The notes under the pieces were generated by a model. That model worked only from the letters and a program-made list of their open reading frames with translations. It was not told where the DNA came from and did no database searches. The translations under genes were made by a program, and so were the position numbers. Shown here piece by piece: positions 34,970 to 43,977 of a stretch of 64,000 nucleotides of DNA. How positions within the stretch are numbered: the stretch's first letter is position 1; each line of letters begins with the position of its first letter. Origin of the DNA: Sphingobium sp. BYY-5 (GTDB lineage Bacteria > Pseudomonadota > Alphaproteobacteria > Sphingomonadales > Sphingomonadaceae); contig NZ_JALEBH010000001.1 in the NCBI RefSeq assembly GCF_022758885.1, positions 1,054,001-1,118,000 on the forward strand. Reading direction: 5' to 3'.

Positions 34970-37054
34970 TCAATCTGCCGCGCCCGGTATATGAGCCAAC
35001 ATGCCGGGCGGGCGCTCATATAACCACATAACCTTGTCCGTCAGCGTTTCGCCGCCCACCACAGCGCGTACCTCGATCACATTGGCGCCGGTGCGCAGTG
35101 TCACGGGCCAGCGTATAATACGGTCCGTCGCCTGCTGCGTGCCGACCTCGACACCGTTCAGGAACAGGGTCGCCTGCGGCGCGCTGGTGTAGATTTTCAC
35201 CACGACATCGGGATCGGGTCGCTGGGTGAAGCGGCGGCTGGTGATGTACAGCGTCGGGCGATCGGACCACCAGGCGCGATACCAGTACCAGGCGTCCTTG
35301 CGCACCTGACGGTCATAGGTGACAAGCCCCTTGTCGTTGATCCCGCGCCGATCGCCTTCATGCCGCCCTGCCGAGGCGAGATCGAAACCGACCCAGATGA
35401 AGGTTCCCCATAGATAGGGCTTGTCCTTCAACGCAAGCCAGTTGCGCTCATGATAGAGCGCCTGATTTTGTTCGGGATGCCAGCCGCTCGACGGAACCAC
35501 CGGGCCGGGTGGATCTTCCTGGTGCAGGATGCTGGCGCCCGCGCCATATTCGCTGACCCCGAAGGAACGTTCCGGGTGGCTGGTGTGGAAGCCCGCGGCC
35601 CAATCGCCGATCGAACCTTTCTGGTCGGGATACCAGCCAAAATAGCGGTTGAACCCGATAATGTCGGAAATCAGCGCCTTGGGATGATCGTCCTGTTGGC
35701 AGCAATGCGCATAGGCCGTCGGTCGATCCTGATCCATCTGCTTCGTCACCGCCTGCAACGCGCGCAGCACTTGCTCCACGATGGGTTCGGTCGAATAGAC
35801 CTCATTGCCCAATCCCCAGATCACTACCGAGGGATGATTGTAATTCTGGGCGATCAACTCGCGCATCTGCTGCTCGGCATTGGCCTGGAAGGCGGGGCCA
35901 TCATCGACCACGCCGTTGATCCCGATCTCCGTCCATAGGGCAAGGCCCAGCCGGTCGGCTTCGTCATAAGCAGCCTGGGGATGCTGGAAATGCGCCAGCC
36001 GCGCGCCGGTGGAGCCCATGTCGCGCATGATCGCGAAATCTTCCGCAACCTCCGCATCGGTTACGGCTGTCCCCTCGCCCGGTCGGGCGCTGTGCATCAG
36101 ATTGACCCCGCGCAACGGATAGGGCTTGCCGTTCAACAGGAAGCCCCGCTCAGGATCGATGCGGACCGTGCGCACGCCCAGCGGAACCGAAACCTCGTCA
36201 CCAGCTTCGCCGATGCGGGCGACAAGCCGGTAGAGATAGGGATCACGCACGCCGTCCCACAATCGCGGGGATGGAAGCCGCATATCGAACATGGCCTCGC
36301 GCCCCCGGCCCGCAGGCGCTAGGACTTTTGCCGATACCTGCGCCACCTCGCGCCCCTCGGCATCGAGGATGCGCGCATGGATGGAAACGGTCTGCGCGCG
36401 GGGGCCGTCGTTGGCAATCTTTGCCACTGTCGATATCGTCGCGCCATAGGCTGTGATCCCATGCGCGCGGGCGTATAATCCCGGACCGCCATGATCTAGC
36501 AGGTCGAAATGCACATCATCCGTCTCGATCAGCGACACGGGGCGATACAGGCCACCGAACACGGTGAAATCGCCGCCCAGCGGCGTCACGGCGCGATTGA
36601 GGCTATTGTCCACGCGTACGGCCATCAGATTGACGCCATGTACGAGTGCGCCGGTCAGATCGCAGCGGAAGGCTGCGTAGCCCCCCTGATGACGACAGAC
36701 GGGCTTGCCGTTCAGATAGACAGCGGCGACTAGCGCCGCGCCATCGAACTGAACGAAAAGTCGCCGTCCGTGACGCAGCTCGGTGATGTCGAAGGCGCGC
36801 CTGTACCAGGCGGGTCCGCGATAATAGGTGCCATCGCCGGTTTCGGCCGCGTTGAACGTGTGCGGCAGGGTGATACGCGTCCAGCCGCTATCGTCGAACG
36901 CCGCTGCCGCAGCGCCCTCCTGCTCGCCTTGCGCGAAGCGCCAATCGGCCAGAAGCCGTGTCGTCTCACGCGAACTGGCGGCGGCCTGTGCCGCTACCGT
37001 TTCCGGCACAGTAAGGACAAGAACCGAAAGGATGCAGGCGAACAGTCTGAACAT
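34970..37054 (-). CDS. GH2 glycosidase (beta-galactosidase-like)
   Basis: Retaining exo-glycosidase of about 694 residues with a signal peptide (FRLFACILSVLVLTVPETVAAQA). The GH2 sugar-binding, immunoglobulin-like and TIM-barrel domains are followed by a short C-terminal beta-domain. The acid/base is Glu418 in GLGNEVYS and the nucleophile Glu502 in GVSEYGAG. ATG at 37054 is used; a GTG at 37066 behind GAGGAAGAGG is an alternative. It lies 53 bp downstream of the GH35 gene and is probably co-transcribed. Galactose versus other sugar specificity is not proven. Confidence 0.88.
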   Translation of the reverse strand: MFRLFACILSVLVLTVPETVAAQAAASSRETTRLLADWRFAQGEQEGAAAAAFDDSGWTRITLPHTFNAAETGDGTYYRGPAWYRRAFDITELRHGRRLFVQFDGAALVAAVYLNGKPVCRHQGGYAAFRCDLTGALVHGVNLMAVRVDNSLNRAVTPLGGDFTVFGGLYRPVSLIETDDVHFDLLDHGGPGLYARAHGITAYGATISTVAKIANDGPRAQTVSIHARILDAEGREVAQVSAKVLAPAGRGREAMFDMRLPSPRLWDGVRDPYLYRLVARIGEAGDEVSVPLGVRTVRIDPERGFLLNGKPYPLRGVNLMHSARPGEGTAVTDAEVAEDFAIMRDMGSTGARLAHFQHPQAAYDEADRLGLALWTEIGINGVVDDGPAFQANAEQQMRELIAQNYNHPSVVIWGLGNEVYSTEPIVEQVLRALQAVTKQMDQDRPTAYAHCCQQDDHPKALISDIIGFNRYFGWYPDQKGSIGDWAAGFHTSHPERSFGVSEYGAGASILHQEDPPGPVVPSSGWHPEQNQALYHERNWLALKDKPYLWGTFIWVGFDLASAGRHEGDRRGINDKGLVTYDRQVRKDAWYWYRAWWSDRPTLYITSRRFTQRPDPDVVVKIYTSAPQATLFLNGVEVGTQQATDRIIRWPVTLRTGANVIEVRAVVGGETLTDKVMWLYERPPGMLAHIPGAAD

Positions 37055-37106
37055 GGGTGACGGCACTCCTCTTCCTCGGCTCGGCGGGCGGCCTTTTCTT
37101 ATGGGA

Positions 37107-38753
37107 TCAGTTGGGATTTCCCACGGGGATCGGCGGCGTTCCCTTATATGTTGTCAGCTTGATCCGAAGCACCTGTTCGCGGTCGGTGAAGTTGATGCCG
37201 TAATCGATCGCATCACCGTTCCACACGCGGCGGAATATCCATTTGCCATTGTCGAAACGGCCTTCCTCGACCCGCAGCATCATCATCGATTCGAGCGGGG
37301 CGGGCTTGCTCAGGCCGAAATAGACGCGCGTCCGAAAACCGGTGACGAGGAACTCATTCTCGCCCAGTTGCGCGACAGCGACGCCACCAACAGGTTCGGG
37401 GTTGCCGGTTGGCTTGTCCGTGCCGAACTGCCACTGACCGAAGGTCGCGGTCATATTATATTTGCCCATGTCGATATGCTGGGTATGCGCGGCCTTGGGG
37501 TCGGTCGGCTCGGCCACGCCCCAGGTCTTGCCTTCGAACGCCCATTTCGCCCATTCGCGCTGCATCGGTTCGAACAGGCGATAGTTGCGCGCGAACAATT
37601 CCATGGTCGCGTCGTCCAGGTCCTTCGCGCCCAGCGGATAATTATAATAGCCCGTATAATCCATGCCGAAGGGCGCAAAGCCAATCGCGCCTCGCCCCAC
37701 GGCAGGGAAGAAGTAGCGCGCAAACTCCTTGTCATTGCCCGTTTCCGGCACCATCAGGGCATTATCTGGGCGGTCGTAAAAGCCGAGATAGGCAAGATAG
37801 GCGGCGTGATCGCGCGCGTAGATGTCCGGCGCGACCAGATCGATCGCTGGCGCCGCCGCCTTATACACATCGATCACATGATGGACTGGGCCGCCGCTGG
37901 AATAGGTCGTCGCGGGCTGGCGTCCGAAGGCGGAGGCGAGCGCGGCGTTCATCAACATTGGCAGCGGCTTCACCGCCTTGCCGGCTTCGGCGATCTCATT
38001 GGTATAATGGGCGATCGACCAGGCGTGGAAATATTCGTCCGCATCGCCGCCAAATAGCTGGCGCCAGGTGCCCGGCTGCTTGTTCATCCGCCTGACCAGC
38101 GACGCAGGAACCGGCCCGTCGAACAGCTTCTGCGCCGTCGGAGAGAAATCGCGCACGCTGCCATAGCTACCGACCTCATTTTCCGGCTGCACCATGATGA
38201 CGGTATTTTGAGGATCATTTTTCTTCAGATATTCCATCAACTTGACGAAGGCGCACTTGTCCGCGTCCAGCGTTGCGCGATAATGGGGCGAAAGCGCGTA
38301 ATGGGTTTCGCCCTTGGCGTTGATCATGTGCGGAAAGCGCTTCGGGTTCAGCTTGACCCATTCAGGCACATAGCTGGCCGAGGTATTCTTCCAGGTGCCG
38401 AACCACAGCAGCACCACGCGCAGATTGCGCGCGCGCGCCTGCGGCAGCAGCGCGTCGAGGAACGAGAAATCGAACTGCCCCTCCACCGGTTCGACCTGTT
38501 CCCAGCCGACCGGCACCTCGACCGTATTGGCGTGCATCTTCTCGATCGCCGGCCACACTTCGGGCAGCATGGCGGGATAATTGGCGCTGTTGTTGACCTG
38601 CGCTCCCAGCATCAGGAAGGGCGCGCCATCCACCATCAGCGCGTGATGGCCCGCCCGCGAGGCAATATAGGGCGTATCCGGCGCGGCCAGCGCGGGGCCG
38701 GCGACAAGGGCCAGACAGGTCAATGTCGAAAGCAGTCGGCTGGTCATGCGCAT
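37107..38753 (-). CDS. GH35 beta-galactosidase with DUF5597 domain
   Basis: A 548-residue exported protein (signal LLSTLTCLALVAGPALA). The GH35 TIM barrel has the acid/base Glu193 in QPENEVGSYG and the nucleophile Glu in LMVPETGND. The C-terminal beta-sandwich matches the DUF5597 pattern (LVTGFRTRVYFG and related). Bgl35-type enzymes with this build remove galactose from xyloglucan oligosaccharides in Cellvibrio and Xanthomonas. The open frame reaches upstream to 39671, but that extension is antisense to GH74 and is rejected. It is divergent from GH74 across a 216-bp control region. Confidence 0.9.
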   Translation of the reverse strand: MRMTSRLLSTLTCLALVAGPALAAPDTPYIASRAGHHALMVDGAPFLMLGAQVNNSANYPAMLPEVWPAIEKMHANTVEVPVGWEQVEPVEGQFDFSFLDALLPQARARNLRVVLLWFGTWKNTSASYVPEWVKLNPKRFPHMINAKGETHYALSPHYRATLDADKCAFVKLMEYLKKNDPQNTVIMVQPENEVGSYGSVRDFSPTAQKLFDGPVPASLVRRMNKQPGTWRQLFGGDADEYFHAWSIAHYTNEIAEAGKAVKPLPMLMNAALASAFGRQPATTYSSGGPVHHVIDVYKAAAPAIDLVAPDIYARDHAAYLAYLGFYDRPDNALMVPETGNDKEFARYFFPAVGRGAIGFAPFGMDYTGYYNYPLGAKDLDDATMELFARNYRLFEPMQREWAKWAFEGKTWGVAEPTDPKAAHTQHIDMGKYNMTATFGQWQFGTDKPTGNPEPVGGVAVAQLGENEFLVTGFRTRVYFGLSKPAPLESMMMLRVEEGRFDNGKWIFRRVWNGDAIDYGINFTDREQVLRIKLTTYKGTPPIPVGNPN

Positions 38754-38933
38754 TAATCTATCGTCCCTTCTGTAGTGCGGTGAAAACGAACGGAGCGGGC
38801 AGCGCAGAAACCGAGACTGAAATTGGGGCGTGCGACTATCGCCGCTGCCACCAATGCACGCTGCATCACCTTCATGATCCTTCTCCCTATGCCCTTCACT
38901 TGCGTAAATGCCCTTTATAATGCAAGGCATTTT

Positions 38934-38947
38934 TGATAGCGCTATCA
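38934..38947. promoter_or_regulatory. perfect LacI-type operator between GH35 and GH74 genes
   Basis: TGATAGCGCTATCA, a perfect 14-bp palindrome with the central CG and flanking TG/CA typical of LacI-GalR operators. It ends 22 bp before the GH74 start and lies 181 bp upstream of GH35, so it can control the divergent units. The same pattern recurs at several other island promoters. Confidence 0.75.
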
Positions 38948-38969
38948 TGAGTATAGCCGGGAGATGAGG

Positions 38970-41189
38970 ATGAAATGGGCAATCACCCTGCTTGGAATTT
39001 TGGCGGTCGCGGGCGCAGCGCCGTATAGCGCGAAAGCGGAAAAGGCAGAGGCGCCTGCCCCCTATCTCTGGCGCAACGTTACGGTCGGCGCGGGTGGGTT
39101 CGCGCCCAATATCATCTTCAGCACGGCAGAGCGCGATCTTGCCTATCTGCGCACCGACATGGGCGGCGCCTATCGCTGGGAAGCGAAGGAAGCCCGCTGG
39201 GTTCCGTTGCAGGACAGCATGGCCGAAGGCAGCTATATGGGGATCGAGAGCCTGGCTGCCGATCCCAGCGATCCGAACATCGTCTATCTGGCCGCCGGCA
39301 TGTATCGAGGGGGAGCCGCCGCGATCCTGCGTTCGGACGATCGGGGCACGACCTGGCGCGTAACGCCCGTGTCCTTTGCGATGGGCGGGAATGAAGATGG
39401 CCGCGGCATGGGCGAGCGGCTGGCGATCGATCCCGGCAACACCCGCACCCTCTTCTTCGGATCGCGCCATGACGGCCTGTGGCGGAGCGATGACGGTGCC
39501 GCGACCTGGCGGAAGGTCGACAGCTTTCCCCTGCCCGGCCTGGGCTTGCCCGGCCGTAGACAGCCGACACATGGCGGCATCAGCTTCGTCGTGATCGATC
39601 CGGGGACCGGCGCCATCTTCGCGGGGTCGGCGGACCCCGGTGATCGCCACCTGTTCCGTTCGCTCGACCATGGCGCGACTTGGCAGCAGGTCGAGGGCGG
39701 GCCGCCGCCCACGCTGCTGCCGGTGAAGGCGGCGATCGACCGCCGCGGGATGCTCTATATCGCCTATTGCAACGGCATCGGCCCGAACGGCATCACGGCA
39801 GGCGCAGTCTGGCGTTTCGACACGAAGCGCAGCCGCTGGACCGACATCACGCCCGACAAGGCCCAGGTGGGCGGATTCATGGGGCTAAGCCTCGACCCGT
39901 CCGCACCCGGCACCTTGGCGGTCAGCAGTGTCGATCGCTGGAAACCAGGCGACACGATCTGGCGCACGCAGGACGACGGGGCGCACTGGACCGACATCCA
40001 TGACATGAGCCGGCACGACACGCACGCATCGCCGTTCCTTCAGATGGACGGCGACAGCGCCGATTTCGGTCACTGGACCGCCGGTGTTGCGATCGACCCG
40101 TTCAATCCGGGCCGGGCCGCCTATGTCACCGGCGCCACCGTCTATATGACCACCGACTTCGCCGATCCCAAGGCGATGCTCTGGAAACCGTGGGTCAAGG
40201 GAATTGAGCAGACCGCCATCATCACCCTCGTCAGCCCGACCGGCGGCGCGGCGCTGATCTCTGGCTTCGGCGATATTGCGGGGTTCGTACATGACGATCT
40301 TACGGTCTCGCCGGCCCATGGATTTTCGAACCCCTATCTCTCCAATACCAACAACATCGATTATGCCGGTCGCCACCCCGATATCCTGGTGCGCAGCGGC
40401 AGCCTCCATGCGAACCGTCCGCGCGACGCCACGCTGGGTTGGTCGCAGGACGGTGGGCGCAGTTGGCAGCCGTTGCGCGTTCCGCCAATGGCCGCAAAAC
40501 CCGGCGCGGAGGAACAGCGGCAGGACCTGGAGGGCAACGCGCCCATCGTCACATCGGCCGATGGCGCAACCTTCATCGTCGCCACGCCGATCGTCATGTT
40601 GACGCGCGACCGGGGCAGCACATGGCTCGTTCCCAAAGGGCTGACGTGGAACGTCCAGCCGGTCGCGGACAAGGTCGATCCCCGGCGCTTCTATGCCGTC
40701 GACGTGGATCGGCACCGACTGCTGGCCAGCAAGGACGGCGGACTGAGCTTCGCGCCCGTCAAGGGCCGTGGGCTTCCCGCCGATCTTGAGGGCGCACGGA
40801 TGATGGGGCGCGAACAGCCCGCCAGCCTGGTCGCAAGTCCGTTCGCGGCCGGCGACCTCTGGCTGCGCGTCGGCACCGATCTCTATCATAGCATCAATGG
40901 CGGCGCTTCGTTCGACCGGGTCAACGGAACGCTGCCGTTGAGACTGTTCGCACTTGGCAAGCCGGCACCAGACAGCGGCATCGCCACCATCTTTGCAACC
41001 GGGATATTGGACGGGACGAATGGCATATGGCGTTCGACCGACGAGGGGCAAAGCTGGCGCAGGATCAACGATGATGCACATCAGTGGGGATTACGTTTCC
41101 GCGTCATCGCCGGCGATCCCCGCATCTTCGGCCGCGTCTACCTGGGCACGGACGGACGCGGGGTGCTGTATGGCGATCCAGGCCGCTGA
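38970..41189 (+). CDS. GH74 endo-xyloglucanase
   Basis: Inverting endo-glucanase specific for the xyloglucan backbone, 739 residues, built of two seven-bladed propellers and exported (signal MKWAITLLGILAVAGAAPYS). The N-terminal YLWRNVTVGAGGFAPNIIF and LRTDMGGAYRW are diagnostic; Asp63 is the expected general base and Asp435 in GFGDIAGFVHDD the expected acid. Several Asp-box-like SDDGAATW repeats are visible. No carbohydrate-binding module is attached. ATG at 38970 with GGGAG six bases upstream is preferred to 38964. This gene is the key indicator of the island's substrate. Confidence 0.94.
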   Translation: MKWAITLLGILAVAGAAPYSAKAEKAEAPAPYLWRNVTVGAGGFAPNIIFSTAERDLAYLRTDMGGAYRWEAKEARWVPLQDSMAEGSYMGIESLAADPSDPNIVYLAAGMYRGGAAAILRSDDRGTTWRVTPVSFAMGGNEDGRGMGERLAIDPGNTRTLFFGSRHDGLWRSDDGAATWRKVDSFPLPGLGLPGRRQPTHGGISFVVIDPGTGAIFAGSADPGDRHLFRSLDHGATWQQVEGGPPPTLLPVKAAIDRRGMLYIAYCNGIGPNGITAGAVWRFDTKRSRWTDITPDKAQVGGFMGLSLDPSAPGTLAVSSVDRWKPGDTIWRTQDDGAHWTDIHDMSRHDTHASPFLQMDGDSADFGHWTAGVAIDPFNPGRAAYVTGATVYMTTDFADPKAMLWKPWVKGIEQTAIITLVSPTGGAALISGFGDIAGFVHDDLTVSPAHGFSNPYLSNTNNIDYAGRHPDILVRSGSLHANRPRDATLGWSQDGGRSWQPLRVPPMAAKPGAEEQRQDLEGNAPIVTSADGATFIVATPIVMLTRDRGSTWLVPKGLTWNVQPVADKVDPRRFYAVDVDRHRLLASKDGGLSFAPVKGRGLPADLEGARMMGREQPASLVASPFAAGDLWLRVGTDLYHSINGGASFDRVNGTLPLRLFALGKPAPDSGIATIFATGILDGTNGIWRSTDEGQSWRRINDDAHQWGLRFRVIAGDPRIFGRVYLGTDGRGVLYGDPGR

Positions 41190-41303
41190 GGTGCGCCCCG
41201 CCCCCCCATTTGAACAAACCAATCACACCCGCGCGCTTTCCCAAATGCGTTGAAGATTTGCCGCGCCCGAACCGACAAAAAATACAGATTAGGAGGAAAT
41301 AGA

Positions 41304-43739
41304 GTGCCGACCCTTGCCAAGTTCCTGAGCCGTTTTTGGCTGACTCCCCTTCTGTGTGCCACCGCCGTTCCGGCCTATGCCGCAACGCGCAGCCTGTCAG
41401 AGGACTGGCTGTTCACGCGCGGTGAGGTCAAGGGTGCGGAGGCATCGGCATTTGGCGACAGCGGTTGGTTGCCGGTCGCCGTCCCGCACGACTGGGCGGT
41501 CATGGACGGCCCCAACGGCGCCCCGCCCTTCACGCCCCAGGCCGTGGGCGGACAGGATTCGGGCTACCTCCCCGGCGGTATTGGTTGGTATCGCCGCCAT
41601 CTGCGCCTGGACTCCGCCGAGGTGCAGAAGCTGGTCCGCCTGAATTTCGAGGCGGTCTATATGGACGCCGACATCTGGCTGAACGGCGAATTGCTGGCCG
41701 AACATCATTTCGGTTACACGGCCTTTACGGTCGATCTGACGGGCAAGCTCAAGGCCGGCGACAATGTGATCGCGGTGCGCGTCCACCATGCCGACCCTTC
41801 GTCGCGCTGGTATGGTGGATCGGGTATCATCCGTCCGGTCTCGCTCGACATTCTCGATTGTGTCCATCTTCAGCCCGACAGCATCTTCGTGACCACCCCG
41901 GTCGCGACCGAGGCGTCGGGCACCGTCACCGTCCGCGCTGCCACCGGCAATTGCGCGGGCCGCGCGCAGCCGATGGAACTGGTCACGCAAATCGTGGCCC
42001 CCAATGGCGATGTGGTGGCACAGACAAGCGATGTTCGCACCGTGGCCGGGAAGGGCAATGCCGACTGGAACCAGTCGTTCACGGTGCCGCGCCCGGCGCT
42101 ATGGTCGCCCGATGCCCCCAATCTCTATACGCTGGTTCAACAGGTGCGGGTCCAGGGCGCCGTGACCGACGAGCGGCGGACCCGTTTCGGCATTCGCACG
42201 ATCAGCGCCGATGCGGTGAACGGCCTGCGGGTCAACGGCAAGCCGGTGCGCCTGCGCGGCGGCAATTTCCATCATGACAATTACATGCTGGGCGCAGCCG
42301 GCTTCCCCGATGCTGACATGCGCAAAGTCGCGCTGATGAAGGCTGCCGGTTATAATGCGCTTCGCAGCTCGCATAATCCCGCCAGCCAGGCGACGCTCGA
42401 CGCAGCCGACGAACTTGGGATGCTGGTGATCGACGAATCCTTCGACGCCTGGAACAAGAGCAAGCGCGACATGGATTATGCGCGCTTCTTCAAGACCGAC
42501 TGGCAGCAGGATATCGACTCCATGGTCATCAGCGGGCGCAATCATCCCAGCGTCCTGTTCTGGAGCATTGGCAACGAAATTCCCGAACAGGGTTCGCCGC
42601 TGGGGGTCGATACAGGGCGCAAGCTGGCGGAGCGCGTGCGGCTGCTCGACCCCACCCGGCCGGTGACGCAGGCGGTCAGCACCGACGCACCCGCCAGCGA
42701 CGCCCAGTTCGCGGTGCTGGATATCGCGGGCTATAATTATCGCGCGAACATGTTCGAGGACGATCATAAGAAATTCCCCGAACGCGTGATGTACACGTCT
42801 GAATCGCTGCCCCTCGACGCCTTTTCCTATTGGCGCAAGGTGGAGACCATGCCCTGGGTGATCGGCGATTTCGTCTGGACGGCGGTCGATTATATCGGCG
42901 AAAGCGGGATTGGCTGGATGGGCTATAGCCAGGACTGGCAGAAGCTCGGCCCCTATCCCTGGCACCTTGCCTATTGCGGCGAGATTGACGTGACCGGCCG
43001 CAAGCGACCAGCGGCCTATTACCGCCAGATACTCTGGAAAACCGGGATCGACCCCGTGGTGGCCTTTGTCCGTCAACCCAAAGGCACAGAGGATTTGCCG
43101 GATCGGCATTATTATCCGATCACGCCCCCGCATCTCGACTGGTCGCATCCCGATGTTCACCCGAGCTGGACGTGGCGGGGGCAGGAGGGCAAATCGCTGG
43201 AGGTGGAGGTCTATTCAGAGCTTCCAGAGGTCGAACTGTTCCTCAACAACAAAAGCCTGGGCCGCAAGATGGTGAGCGTGGACACCGAGTATAAGGCGCT
43301 GTTCAACGTAACCTATGCTCCCGGCCGTCTGACCGCAGTGGGCTATCGCGCCGGACGCGAAGCCGCACGCTGGGAATTGCGCACCGCCGGGGCGCCCACC
43401 AGCGCGAAGGTGAGCGTTGATCGCCAACGCCTCACCGCCAATGGTCAGGATCTGGCCTATGTGGCGGTTCAACTGGCCGATGCCGATGGCACACCAATCT
43501 ACGCGCAGGCGGACGATCGTCGCGTAACCGTGCGTGTCACGGGTGCCGCGAACCTGGCCGGTATCGGCAATGGGGATCCACGCGATGCGTCAAGTCTCCA
43601 GTCGGGCACCCGGACCAGCTTCCACGGCCGCGTCGTCGCCGTCATCCGCGCCGGGACACAGGCCGGGCCGGTCAAGGTCGAAGTCGCAGTCGATGGCGTG
43701 CCGGTCCAGGAGTTACGCCTCGACACCGTATCACGGTAA
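41304..43739 (+). CDS. GH2 beta-galactosidase with DUF4982-type C-terminal domains
   Basis: An 811-residue exported GH2 enzyme. The GTG at 41304 is the start because AGGAGG (41291-41296) sits seven bases upstream and the signal peptide begins there (FLSRFWLTPLLCATAVPAYA). Sugar-binding, immunoglobulin-like and TIM-barrel domains carry acid/base Glu425 (SIGNEIPEQG) and probable nucleophile Glu500 (YTSESLP). A DUF4982 domain and an Ig-like domain close the protein. It follows GH74 by 114 bp and is likely co-transcribed. Confidence 0.9.
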   Translation: MPTLAKFLSRFWLTPLLCATAVPAYAATRSLSEDWLFTRGEVKGAEASAFGDSGWLPVAVPHDWAVMDGPNGAPPFTPQAVGGQDSGYLPGGIGWYRRHLRLDSAEVQKLVRLNFEAVYMDADIWLNGELLAEHHFGYTAFTVDLTGKLKAGDNVIAVRVHHADPSSRWYGGSGIIRPVSLDILDCVHLQPDSIFVTTPVATEASGTVTVRAATGNCAGRAQPMELVTQIVAPNGDVVAQTSDVRTVAGKGNADWNQSFTVPRPALWSPDAPNLYTLVQQVRVQGAVTDERRTRFGIRTISADAVNGLRVNGKPVRLRGGNFHHDNYMLGAAGFPDADMRKVALMKAAGYNALRSSHNPASQATLDAADELGMLVIDESFDAWNKSKRDMDYARFFKTDWQQDIDSMVISGRNHPSVLFWSIGNEIPEQGSPLGVDTGRKLAERVRLLDPTRPVTQAVSTDAPASDAQFAVLDIAGYNYRANMFEDDHKKFPERVMYTSESLPLDAFSYWRKVETMPWVIGDFVWTAVDYIGESGIGWMGYSQDWQKLGPYPWHLAYCGEIDVTGRKRPAAYYRQILWKTGIDPVVAFVRQPKGTEDLPDRHYYPITPPHLDWSHPDVHPSWTWRGQEGKSLEVEVYSELPEVELFLNNKSLGRKMVSVDTEYKALFNVTYAPGRLTAVGYRAGREAARWELRTAGAPTSAKVSVDRQRLTANGQDLAYVAVQLADADGTPIYAQADDRRVTVRVTGAANLAGIGNGDPRDASSLQSGTRTSFHGRVVAVIRAGTQAGPVKVEVAVDGVPVQELRLDTVSR

Positions 43740-43822
43740 GGACGTCGGGGTTGGTCCGTCACGACTACCCTTTGGCAGGGTGGCAAACCATCGTCAGATG
43801 CCATCGGCGGGGCTTGTCGCCT

Positions 43823-43847
43823 CTTCCCTCCCTTTGCGGGAGGGAAG
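43823..43847 (+). terminator. hairpin after the GH2 gene
   Basis: CTTCCCTCCC and GGGAGGGAAG form a perfect 10-bp stem with a TTTGC loop, 83 bp after the GH2 stop. No T-run follows, so it may be a Rho-aided terminator or an mRNA 3' end protector. Confidence 0.5.
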
Positions 43848-43930
43848 AAGGGGGAGAGGCAGTCCACAAAGCGATCGGGAGGGAAACTAATCGCTTCACG
43901 CAATCCTCTCCCCAGTATCAAACAGCCTTC

Positions 43931-43963
43931 CCGGATCGCGGATCATGTCGATCCGCGATCCGG
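43931..43963. terminator. 14-bp perfect inverted repeat between convergent GH2 and receptor 2
   Basis: CCGGATCGCGGATC and GATCCGCGATCCGG flank an ATGTC loop. It sits 15 bp beyond the receptor 2 stop, between convergent genes, and can stop transcription from both sides. It lacks a long T-run. Confidence 0.6.
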
Positions 43964-43977
43964 AAATATCTTGCAGG

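Noticed and set aside
37107..39671. Reading frame of 854 codons extending the GH35 gene far upstream
   Set aside because: The first 306 codons are antisense to GH74 and look unlike any family; a normal signal peptide begins at 38753.
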